Assembly: GCA_016789785.1 (NCBI GenBank)
Contig: JAEUQE010000161.1
Span: 1-21,240 of the forward strand
DNA: 21,240 nucleotides
Direction: 5' to 3'
Source: Bryobacterales bacterium
GTDB lineage: Bacteria > Acidobacteriota > Terriglobia > Bryobacterales > Bryobacteraceae
Position 1 is the stretch's first letter, and every line of letters begins with the position of its first letter. A program made the translations under genes and the position numbers. Positions 1 through 7,794 of the stretch are shown here, one piece after another. Under the pieces are notes generated by a model, which made no database searches, had not been told where the DNA came from, and worked only from the letters and a program-made list of their open reading frames with translations.

Positions 1-474
<474 letters not shown>

Positions 475-570
475 CCATAAAATTTACTATCGGCATAATT
501 ACGCGCAGGCTGTTTGCCCGCGCCCGTCAACCAGATTCAATCCTCCAGAGCACAAACAAGTTCTTACAGC
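475..570 (+). other. 23S-5S internal transcribed spacer
   Basis: About 95 nt of AT-richer spacer with no tRNA gene. It holds an imperfect hairpin at about 503-524 (GCGCAGGC, loop, GCCCGCGC, one mismatch) that could be an RNase processing element. No other feature is visible. Confidence 0.7.
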
Positions 571-571
571 T

Positions 572-687
<116 letters not shown>

Positions 688-698
688 TTAATGACAAG

Positions 699-728
699 AA
701 GCCCGGTCAAAAGCCGGGCTTTTTGCTT
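699..728 (+). terminator. Intrinsic terminator of the rRNA operon
   Basis: A GC-rich stem AGCCCGG (700-706) pairs with CCGGGCT (714-720) across a 7-nt loop (TCAAAAG). A T-rich tail (TTTTGCTTTT) follows directly. It lies 12 nt after the 5S 3' end, a classical Rho-independent terminator. Confidence 0.93.
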
Positions 729-809
729 TTCGCCGCCCCTATTTCCGCCTCCTCTTTTTCCGTCCACATCGCTGGATTCCGCTGTGTCTTCTGCGTTACA
801 GTAACCCTC

Positions 810-3800
810 ATGAAAACACGTCTTCTGGGGTTGCTTCTCCTTGGGGCTCTCGGCGCTCTCGCTCAGAGCATCTCCGGCACTCTCCTGGGTACGGTCCGCG
901 ATTCCTCCGGCGCTGTGGTCGCCGGAACCAAGATCATCATCAAGAACGCCGCCACCGGCCTGTCCCTCGAAACCACTTCGAATGCCGAGGGCGACTATGT
1001 CCTGCCGAACCTCCAGCCCGCCACCTACGAACTCCGCGCCGAGATGGCTGGCTTCCGCTCCGTCGAGATCCGCGCCGTCCGGCTCCTTACCAGCCAGTCC
1101 GTCCGCAACGACATCCGCCTTGAGCCTGGCGCCGTCGAGCAGTCGATCAACGTGCAGGCTGCTGCTCCCGTCGTCAATTCCGAATCGGCCTCAATCGCCA
1201 ACAACGTCGACACGCACTCCGTGGTCACCCTTCCCCTGAATGGCCGCACTCTCGACCGCCTCATCCTGATCACCGCCGGAAACACCTCCGACAGCCCGTC
1301 GAATCCGAAACTGGCCGGCAGCCTCCACTGGGGCGGCAACTTCTTCTCGATCGACGGTGTCGCATTTAATGACCTGGGCAATGGCGGCGCGGCGTATTCA
1401 TTCCAGACTCAGCTCAGCACCACGCCCTCCGTCGACACCATCCAGGAATTCAAGATCGAAACCAACAACGCCAAGGCCGAGCATGAAGGCTCCGCGGCGA
1501 TCTCGCTGATCACCCGTTCCGGCTCCAACGAACTCCATTTCACGCTGTTCGAGTTCAACCGCAACCGCATCGGCGCGGCGAAACAGTTCTTTGCCACCGG
1601 CCTTCCCAAGCCTGCCTTCAACCGCAACGAGTTTGGCTTCACGGTTGGCGGCCCTGTCATCAAGAACCGCACCTTCTACTTCGGCAGCTATGAAGGACTG
1701 CGCCAGCGCACCGCGGCGACGCCCTTCCTCGCTCTCGGCACCACAGCCATGCGCCGAGGTGATTTCTCCGGCCTGGCGTCTCTTCGCGACCCGCTCTCCG
1801 GCCAGCCATTCGCGAACAACCAGATCCCAAGCAACCGGCTCAGTCCGCAGGCCCTGCGCCTCCTCGAGTTCTATCCGCAGCCCAACACACCCGGTTCGGG
1901 CGCCGCAGGCACCGGCCTCAACTACGTCACCACCGTCGGCAACATCATCGATGTGAACCGCTACAGCGCCAAAGTGGATCACCAGTTCAACTCCCGCAAC
2001 AGCATCAATGTGGTGATGAACTACTCGAAGGGCTCGCCCTACTTCGTGGCCCTCGGCACTCCGGCCAACTACGGCAACTTCGGCGACGGTGGCTACACCA
2101 CCAAGAGCGCTTCGCTCGGCTACAACCGAATGTTCAGCTCCAGCGTGCTCAATGAGGCGCGTTACTCTTACTTCAATCACGCCAGTCTTCGCATCGGCCA
2201 GAACACGGACTTCAACCCCGCCAGCATCTTCCCGCAACTCTACCAACCGCTTCCTATCGGTGGTCTGCCCAACGTGTCCATTGCAGGGTTCGCCGGCATC
2301 GCCGATAGTGGCGGTAGTCCCCGCGCTCCGCAGATCACGCAGCAACTCACCGACAATCTCTCGATTGTCCGCGGCGTGCACACCATCAAGCTTGGCGCCG
2401 ATATCGCCTTCGGCCGCATCTCCACCAACCCCGGAGCTGCCGGCGCCTCCTTTGGCACCTTCGCATTCAATGGGCGCTACTCAGGGAACTCGTTCGCCGA
2501 TTTCGTCCTTGGCTACCCGGTGAGCTCTGGCCGCCAGACGCCATTCAACAACAACCTGCTCTACAACACACGTTACGGCTTGTATTTGCAGGATGACTGG
2601 AAGATCTCACAACGTCTGACGCTGAACCTCGGTCTACGCTACACTCTTCAGACGCTGACTCAGGAGCGGGACGGCTCCTTCGCCAACTTCGACTTCGGCA
2701 ACGGACAGTACGTCGTCCGCTCCGAAGGAGGCCAGCTTCCGAGACTCGCGATTCCGCGCCTTCTTGAGGCCTATCCCTTCGTCACCTCCGAGCGCAATGG
2801 TTGGGGAACCGACGTGATGACGTCGGATCGCAATAACCTCGGACCTCGCATCGGCTTCGCGTTCCGTCCGTTCAGCGACAACAAGACCGTGTTGCGCGGC
2901 GGCTACGGAATCTTCTACAACATCATTCCGGTGTACATCGGAATCCGTCAGATCTCGCTCAACAACACTCCGTTCCTGCTCTCGGAGACTTTCGAAGCGG
3001 CGGCGGGAGACGTCCCCTCACTCACGCTTACGAATCCCTTCCCAGGTCAAGGCCGGCTCTCGCCCAACCCAGCGATTACGGCGGTGAACCGCGCGGTCCG
3101 CAACACGTATGCGCAGCAGTTCAACCTGACCATCGAGCGTGAGATCGCATCGGGCACAGGTTTGCGCGCCTCCTACATCGCCAACAAGGGCACGCGGGTT
3201 CCGTGGTATGTCTACAATCGCAACCTGCCGGTTCGCCAGGCACCGGGAACCATTCAGTCGCAGCGTCCGTATCAGCCGTGGGCCGACATCAACACGCTGG
3301 ACACGAACGGAAACTCCATCACGCACCAGATGCAGATTGAAGTGATCAAGCGCTATACGTCAGGCTTCTTCCTGCAAGCAAACTACACCTGGAACAAGAC
3401 GCTGGACAACGTCGCAATCGTCGGCACGCCGCAGAACCCCTACGACGCCGCGCTCGACCGCTCGAACGGCGACTCGATTCGTCCCCACGTCATGTACTTC
3501 TCGTCCACCTATGAGCTACCCTTCGGCCCCGGCAAGCGCTGGGCGAATGCCAGCGGGCTCGCGGGTAAGTTCATCGGCGGATGGTCTGTGGCGGGCATCG
3601 GACAATTCCGCAGCGGCACTCCGTTCAGCGTCGGGTTCACTCCGACGCAAGCTGGATGGTATGCCAATCGTGCCGACGCCGTTTCTTCGAACTTCTATCC
3701 CTCGGACAAGAACATCGAAGGATGGTTCAACGCCTCCGCCTTCGCCACACCCGCACCGTTCACCTTCGGTTCCAGCGCTCGCAACATGTTATTCGGGCCT

Positions 3801-4013
3801 GGACAGAAGATTATCGATCTGAGCGTGTTGAAGGACACTCGCATCGGAGAACGTTTGAACGTGCAGTTCCGCGCGGAGGCGTTTAACATGCCGAACACAC
3901 CGAGCTTCAGTAATCCCGCGGCGAACATCTCGTTCCCTGCACAAGTGGGCCGGATCCGTGGCACTTCGGTTTCGGCGCGCGCCGTGCAGTTCGGTCTGAA
4001 GTTGATGTTCTGA
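810..4013 (+). CDS. Oar-like TonB-dependent receptor with N-terminal carboxypeptidase-regulatory-like domain
   Basis: A predicted outer-membrane beta-barrel of 1067 residues. The start ATG at 810 opens a clean Sec signal peptide (MKTRLLGLLLLGALGALA|Q). The frame is open further upstream, but that part runs through the 5S gene and terminator and cannot be coding. No good Shine-Dalgarno precedes 810. Residues 20-105 form a carboxypeptidase-regulatory-like beta sandwich (ISGTLLGTVRDSSGAVV... GDYVLPNLQPATY). A plug-like segment follows with LPLNGR at 141-146, typical of the large Oar/TonB receptor family of Acidobacteria. The remainder is rich in alternating aromatic strands and ends in LKLMF, a terminal-Phe barrel-assembly signal. 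The likely role is TonB-dependent uptake of large substrates such as oligosaccharides; the substrate cannot be told. The gene stands alone after the rRNA operon. Confidence 0.92.
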   Translation: MKTRLLGLLLLGALGALAQSISGTLLGTVRDSSGAVVAGTKIIIKNAATGLSLETTSNAEGDYVLPNLQPATYELRAEMAGFRSVEIRAVRLLTSQSVRNDIRLEPGAVEQSINVQAAAPVVNSESASIANNVDTHSVVTLPLNGRTLDRLILITAGNTSDSPSNPKLAGSLHWGGNFFSIDGVAFNDLGNGGAAYSFQTQLSTTPSVDTIQEFKIETNNAKAEHEGSAAISLITRSGSNELHFTLFEFNRNRIGAAKQFFATGLPKPAFNRNEFGFTVGGPVIKNRTFYFGSYEGLRQRTAATPFLALGTTAMRRGDFSGLASLRDPLSGQPFANNQIPSNRLSPQALRLLEFYPQPNTPGSGAAGTGLNYVTTVGNIIDVNRYSAKVDHQFNSRNSINVVMNYSKGSPYFVALGTPANYGNFGDGGYTTKSASLGYNRMFSSSVLNEARYSYFNHASLRIGQNTDFNPASIFPQLYQPLPIGGLPNVSIAGFAGIADSGGSPRAPQITQQLTDNLSIVRGVHTIKLGADIAFGRISTNPGAAGASFGTFAFNGRYSGNSFADFVLGYPVSSGRQTPFNNNLLYNTRYGLYLQDDWKISQRLTLNLGLRYTLQTLTQERDGSFANFDFGNGQYVVRSEGGQLPRLAIPRLLEAYPFVTSERNGWGTDVMTSDRNNLGPRIGFAFRPFSDNKTVLRGGYGIFYNIIPVYIGIRQISLNNTPFLLSETFEAAAGDVPSLTLTNPFPGQGRLSPNPAITAVNRAVRNTYAQQFNLTIEREIASGTGLRASYIANKGTRVPWYVYNRNLPVRQAPGTIQSQRPYQPWADINTLDTNGNSITHQMQIEVIKRYTSGFFLQANYTWNKTLDNVAIVGTPQNPYDAALDRSNGDSIRPHVMYFSSTYELPFGPGKRWANASGLAGKFIGGWSVAGIGQFRSGTPFSVGFTPTQAGWYANRADAVSSNFYPSDKNIEGWFNASAFATPAPFTFGSSARNMLFGPGQKIIDLSVLKDTRIGERLNVQFRAEAFNMPNTPSFSNPAANISFPAQVGRIRGTSVSARAVQFGLKLMF

Positions 4014-4049
4014 AGCAACTCCGCCGCAGTTTCCGAGCGGCAATCCGGG

Positions 4050-4088
4050 GGCTGGGTGATGCGCTCCGCACTGGCGCATCCCCCAGCC
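4050..4088 (+). terminator. Long hairpin after the TonB receptor gene, likely terminator
   Basis: GGCTGGGTGATGCG (4050-4063) pairs with CGCATCCCCCAGCC (4075-4088) with one mismatch and an 11-nt loop. It lies 37 nt after the receptor stop. Only a short CTTT follows, so it may be a weak terminator or an mRNA 3'-end stabiliser rather than a strong Rho-independent site. Confidence 0.6.
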
Positions 4089-4183
4089 ATCCTTTGAGAC
4101 GGCAGTGGCACGCGAGCGCCAGCAGGGTGGGCTTGTCATCGTCGCTCAGTTGTGATTTGATCTCCGCGAAGGAGTTTTTTCCG

Positions 4184-5011
4184 ATGCGCGGAACATCGCT
4201 CACCTCTACTGTTCTCATACTCTTCCTGTCTGCTTGCTCAAACGCACCCGCGCCGCCCGCCAAAGGGACACCGGCATTCTACTGGCAAGCCGCACAGGAG
4301 TCGTTTGCTGCCGGAGACTATCGCAAGACGAACGATCATCTCGAACAACTCATCAAGACTGACAACGAGTTCACCGAGCGTGGACGCGCCTGGCGCATCG
4401 TTGTGGTGTCGGGTCTGCTGCGGGGCAATCTCGACATCGCGGAGAAGTTCGAGTACGGCTCACGTGAAAACAAAAACAACCCCACACCGTTTCGAAAGCA
4501 GATGAATGATACGCGTTCAGTCGCGTCCAACTACGCCACTCAGCTAATCGAGGTATGGCAGAAGATGAAGAGTGACAAGGCCGCCGAAGTGCAACTCGAC
4601 TTTCCGTTCCCTGCGGGCAACGCGGCCCAGGTGGCGCAGTTGATCCAAGTGTCGAAGGGCATCCTGGTTTCCTCCGCCGAACTCGACACGGCGATGAAAC
4701 AGGCGGTGCAACGTGGCGTGGTAATCGCGACATCGAAAGCCGCGGGCGCCGAGGATGCAGCGGAAGCACGCGGCCAATTCAATACTCGCCCCGTCAAGGT
4801 AGCCGGACCCGCATTTCGTATGTCGATTGCTGACGCCTTCTACGAGGCATCGACACTCTTCGATTCGCGAAAGCTCGATCGTCCCGATGTCATGAAGATG
4901 CTGCTCACCGAAGCGAACGCAGCACTCGCGGATGCTCCCGATGGCAAGCCGAAGAAGGAACTCGCCGGAAAGATCCAGGACGCACTGAAGAAATCGGCGA
5001 AGAAGAGCTGA
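4184..5011 (+). CDS. Predicted lipoprotein of unknown function
   Basis: A 275-residue protein whose start ATG at 4184 follows an excellent Shine-Dalgarno, AAGGAG at 4169-4174, 9 nt upstream. The upstream in-frame ATG at 4094 has no such site and would bury the signal peptide. The N-terminus is a lipoprotein signal with lipobox LSAC, giving lipidated Cys18, followed by a Pro/Ala linker. The body is helical and Ala/Lys-rich. The early part (YWQAAQESFAAGDYRKTNDHLEQLIKT) resembles one TPR-like helical hairpin. It is probably a periplasm-facing membrane-anchored protein, with location inner or outer membrane unknown. I do not recognise the family. It follows the receptor gene by 170 nt with a hairpin between, so it is probably a separate transcription unit. 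Confidence 0.85.
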   Translation: MRGTSLTSTVLILFLSACSNAPAPPAKGTPAFYWQAAQESFAAGDYRKTNDHLEQLIKTDNEFTERGRAWRIVVVSGLLRGNLDIAEKFEYGSRENKNNPTPFRKQMNDTRSVASNYATQLIEVWQKMKSDKAAEVQLDFPFPAGNAAQVAQLIQVSKGILVSSAELDTAMKQAVQRGVVIATSKAAGAEDAAEARGQFNTRPVKVAGPAFRMSIADAFYEASTLFDSRKLDRPDVMKMLLTEANAALADAPDGKPKKELAGKIQDALKKSAKKS

Positions 5012-5182
5012 CGGGCGTCAACTCCATCGCTCGCAAAGTTCCGAAGATCGCCAAGGCAAGAATCAGCGGTGAGACTGAGGGTATCGAAGTGCGGTGTTCT
5101 CTGAGTGGCTTCCCCGGGAGGAGTGCCCTTCGCGCCGGTGCACTTGAATGCAGAAAAAAGGACGGTCGCAGGAAGCAGGATC
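5012..5182. other. Convergent intergenic region
   Basis: 171 nt between the lipoprotein gene (plus) and the SET-domain gene (minus). On the minus strand an uninterrupted T6 run (complement of 5154-5159) follows a weak GTCGC/GCGAC pairing, a possible terminator for the SET gene. Nothing else convincing is seen. Confidence 0.4.
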
Positions 5183-5623
5183 TCAGAGCGAGCCGCGACA
5201 GTTGGGGCTCCCGCAACGGCAAGGCAACTTCCCCTCATGGTGGGTCTCGCCGTAGTCCGCGGTAAGTTCCTCGCCTGCCCGAATGTCACGAAGGGTGTAG
5301 AACTCGACGTGTCCGTAGCAGATCCGAATGTAGGTGTTCGGCGAGCACGAGTGGTTCAAATAGCGCATCGCGCCAGTGTTGTAGGTGGCATCGATCGCCC
5401 AACCATCGCCCAACTCGACGATCGCGAGCGGAAGGTCTTGCTTCGCACCTTCGCGAGCACGGCGGCGCGCCACGGATTGACGGATGCGCTCGCCCTCAAT
5501 CTCGCCAATCTTACGCCGCGCGCCAATGCGTCTCACGGCGAAGGTGCCCGTGCCGGCGATCCGGCTCGGGCCAGTGACCACGAAGGAGCCAGGTTCCCTT
5601 GAACGCCTGGTCCTGTCAGGCAT
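5183..5623 (-). CDS. SET-domain protein (putative protein-lysine methyltransferase)
   Basis: A compact 146-residue SET domain with almost nothing else. Visible motifs, in order: the N-terminal S-adenosylmethionine-site strand SRIAGTGTFA (20-29), the catalytic/pseudoknot signature RYLNHSCSPN (87-96), EELTADYG (118-125) with the expected active-site Tyr124, and a post-SET CxCx4C (Cys135, Cys137, Cys142). In eukaryotic SET enzymes those three cysteines plus the Cys of NHSC (here Cys93) bind one zinc, so the site looks complete. The reaction would be SAM-dependent lysine methylation; the substrate is unknown. Its ATG overlaps the end of the upstream aldo/keto reductase gene by 8 nt and has no clear Shine-Dalgarno, so translation is probably coupled. 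Bacterial SET proteins are known but patchily distributed. Confidence 0.9.
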   Translation of the reverse strand: MPDRTRRSREPGSFVVTGPSRIAGTGTFAVRRIGARRKIGEIEGERIRQSVARRRAREGAKQDLPLAIVELGDGWAIDATYNTGAMRYLNHSCSPNTYIRICYGHVEFYTLRDIRAGEELTADYGETHHEGKLPCRCGSPNCRGSL

Positions 5624-6581
5624 CCACGTGATTGGCGAAGAAACGGTCCAACTCGGCCTTTTCCACCTTCAACCCATCGGCCATGTTGCGCATTTCCTTT
5701 TTCGAAAGAGGCTTGAACGCCTTGGCGTGGCGGATGTTCTCATCAATGTAATCGAGCTTCGGCATGCCGAGCACCGTCGCGGTAACCGGCAGCGACAAGG
5801 AATAGTGGATCAGCTTGTCGATCGGCGCCTTTCCCACCAGTCCTTCCTGCCCGAAAATCTTCATCGCAATCACGCCCATCTTCTTGCGGTTCGCAACGGG
5901 AAGGGCCAGCAACTCGAAGCTATCCTTCATCTCCGGGTTGATCTCCATGCCGCCCCTGCCGTTCCGCATGCCAACGCGTGCCGCGTTCAAAGCCATCTGC
6001 GTGCAATCGAAGTCGTGACGTTCGAGCGCGGTTCGCAGCACTTCGGGATCCGTGTGGCTGGTGACGCCGATGAAACGCGTGAGCTTCTGCTCGCGGCATT
6101 TGTAGAGAGTCTGGATGACGCCATCTTTGGCTTCGCACTGGGCGAGGTCGGCCATGTCCCCGAGCGCGTGGATGTGGATCAGATCCACCTGATCCGTCTG
6201 CAGCCGCTTGAGCGAGCCTTCAATGATGCGCATCGCTTCCTCGCCGCCGCGGCGCTGTACTTTGGTCGCGAGCCACACTTCCTTACGGCGGGTCTTCATC
6301 ACCTTGCCAACCCGCGTCTCGCTCACTCCATTGCCGTAGCTGAACGCGGTGTCGACGTAGCTGACTCCGAGATCGAGTGCGCGGTTCAACGCTTCGAGAG
6401 CCTTGTCCTCTTCTTTGTAGGAAAGGAACCGGCTACCACATCCGAAGGCGACCACCGATACTCGTGCTCCCGTTTTGCCGAGCACGCGTTGAGGCATGCC
6501 GGTATTCTTATCCACCGCGGCGAATGCCGCCAGCGGGGATGCCGCGGCAGCTTCCAGAAAATGACGTCGAGAAAGGGCCAT
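5616..6581 (-). CDS. Aldo/keto reductase with Tat signal peptide
   Basis: A 321-residue protein. The ATG at 6581 is chosen because AAGGAGAG lies just upstream and it begins directly with a twin-arginine signal, SRRHFLEAAAA (Arg5-Arg6). The open frame extends further upstream without such support. The AKR catalytic tetrad is present: Asp77 and Tyr82 in VDTAFSYG, Lys107 in ATK, His138 in HIHALGD. The enzyme should fold as an (alpha/beta)8 barrel and reduce or oxidise carbonyl/alcohol groups with NAD(P)(H); substrate unknown. The Tat signal implies export folded, with cofactor bound, or use as a lipid-free periplasmic enzyme. It is the first gene of a two-gene unit with the SET-domain gene and is divergent from the receiver-like gene. 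Confidence 0.93.
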   Translation of the reverse strand: MALSRRHFLEAAAASPLAAFAAVDKNTGMPQRVLGKTGARVSVVAFGCGSRFLSYKEEDKALEALNRALDLGVSYVDTAFSYGNGVSETRVGKVMKTRRKEVWLATKVQRRGGEEAMRIIEGSLKRLQTDQVDLIHIHALGDMADLAQCEAKDGVIQTLYKCREQKLTRFIGVTSHTDPEVLRTALERHDFDCTQMALNAARVGMRNGRGGMEINPEMKDSFELLALPVANRKKMGVIAMKIFGQEGLVGKAPIDKLIHYSLSLPVTATVLGMPKLDYIDENIRHAKAFKPLSKKEMRNMADGLKVEKAELDRFFANHVDA

Positions 6582-6710
6582 GAGACTCTCCTTGCTTGAG
6601 ACATCGTATCGTACCTGCATCGCCATGCGCTGTGCGGGGGGCGTTGCGGAGCAGGGAAGCACGCCGTCCGCACTTGCGGGACAGGCGAGCCGGCCGAAAT
6701 GCGCCCTTGC

Positions 6711-6740
6711 TTGAAACTTACTCGCTCCTGCGAGTACCAT
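6711..6740 (+). promoter_or_regulatory. Candidate promoter with inverted repeat, upstream of the receiver-like gene
   Basis: A perfect inverted repeat TACTCGC (6719-6725) / GCGAGTA (6730-6736) with a TCCT loop lies between TTGAAA (6711-6716) and TACCAT (6735-6740), an 18-bp spacing. The arrangement would fit a sigma-70-type promoter with an operator in its spacer. The -10 match is only 4/6, so this is tentative. Confidence 0.35.
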
Positions 6741-6793
6741 GAAGTGTACCTACCCTCCTCCCGCAATCGGAGTCGGCTTTTTTTCTAGAAATC

Positions 6794-7174
6794 ATGAACA
6801 ACAAGCAGGAAAGCAAGAGAATCCTCGCTTTAGTCAGCGACCTCCTGTTCACCGTGAAGATCACCGACGCGGCCAAGCGCAACGGTATGCAGGTCGACTA
6901 CGTGAAGACGGAAGAGGACTTCCTTAGCCGTCTGAAGCCGAGCGCGCCGGCCCTGGTGATCATGGACCTCAACATCGGGTCCGCCGAACCTGTCAGGCTG
7001 ATTGAGAGGCTGAAGCAGGACTCGGACCTGAAGTCGATCAACGTGCTGAGCTACGTTTCGCACGTTCAGGGCGAGCTGAAGGTAAAAGCGCAGGAAGCTG
7101 GTAGCGACCTGGTGATGGCCCGGTCGGCCTTTTCCCAAAACCTGCAACAGATTCTCAAGCGCCACGCCGGTTAG
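6794..7174 (+). CDS. Degenerate response-regulator receiver-like protein
   Basis: A stand-alone 126-residue protein with the alternating alpha/beta pattern of a CheY-type receiver: ILALVSDLL (strand 1), PALVIMDLN (strand 3), INVLSYVSH (strand 4) and AGSDLVMARSAF (strand 5 end). Asp58 sits where the phospho-acceptor belongs. Only one of the usual acidic pair is present (Ser15-Asp16), Ser86 replaces the conserved Thr, and Arg110-Ser111 occupies the place of the conserved Lys-Pro. Phosphorylation-dependent switching is therefore doubtful. There is no output domain. The start has no strong Shine-Dalgarno. The downstream membrane protein gene begins 9 nt after its stop, so the two are co-transcribed. 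Confidence 0.72.
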   Translation: MNNKQESKRILALVSDLLFTVKITDAAKRNGMQVDYVKTEEDFLSRLKPSAPALVIMDLNIGSAEPVRLIERLKQDSDLKSINVLSYVSHVQGELKVKAQEAGSDLVMARSAFSQNLQQILKRHAG

Positions 7175-7183
7175 CCTGCCGCC

Positions 7184-7720
7184 ATGCTTTCGATCCCGCG
7201 GTCCGTCCTCACCTATCGCGAGCGTATGGGGCTCGCGTGGCAACTGGTGTGGCCGGCCATTGTTCTCGACGTGCTCTGGTGCTTCGGTGTGTACCTCATC
7301 TACGAGACGATTCCACCGAAAGCGGAACTGCTTTTCGTCATCATCTACCTGCTTGCAGTGGCGCCGTGGCTGGTTCGGCGCATGATGCGGGGGAAGTATC
7401 CAGGCTTCCGTCTGCTGACGCTGGTGGATGGCAAGGAAACCGCGATGGGCTATACCGAGAGTTTCAAGGTGATGTGGCTGCTGAGTTGGCGATCCTCGGT
7501 CCTGATGCTGGTGGCGCTATTCGTCGTTTCGCTGTTCGGAAGATTCTTGAGCTTTCAACTCTCCACGCTGGTTCCACCGGCGGAGGAAGCGCCTCTCTTC
7601 AATGCGATCGGGCTCAGTATCGTGGAAAACGGGGCAGCCCTGTTCCTGGTTCCCCTGGTGATGCCCGGGATGTTTCACAAGCAATATCAAGGATTTCGCG
7701 TATCCGCAAAACGCGTTTGA
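7184..7720 (+). CDS. Four-helix integral membrane protein, unknown function
   Basis: A 178-residue hydrophobic protein with likely membrane segments at about 19-40, 47-66, 97-117 and 140-160. Each pair of helices is followed by a similar basic amphipathic stretch: GKYPGFRLL (70-78) after the second and KQYQGFRVS (166-174) after the fourth. This suggests an internal duplication of a two-helix unit. I do not recognise the family. It starts 9 nt after the receiver-like gene and is followed 74 nt later by the S41-like gene, so it is probably part of the same operon. Confidence 0.78.
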   Translation: MLSIPRSVLTYRERMGLAWQLVWPAIVLDVLWCFGVYLIYETIPPKAELLFVIIYLLAVAPWLVRRMMRGKYPGFRLLTLVDGKETAMGYTESFKVMWLLSWRSSVLMLVALFVVSLFGRFLSFQLSTLVPPAEEAPLFNAIGLSIVENGAALFLVPLVMPGMFHKQYQGFRVSAKRV

Positions 7721-7794
7721 GGTTTCGCTCGTCTATACTGAAGTAAGAGCATGGGCGGGGCAATCTCGCCTCGCTTGCAGAAAGGGGCTGGTGT

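Noticed and set aside
1398..2381. Minus-strand frame inside the TonB receptor gene
   Set aside because: Ala/Val/Glu/Arg-rich shadow of the receptor; no initiation signal and no motif.
5484..6599. Plus-strand frame opposite the aldo/keto reductase
   Set aside because: The minus strand has the Tat signal and full catalytic tetrad; the plus translation has no recognisable family.
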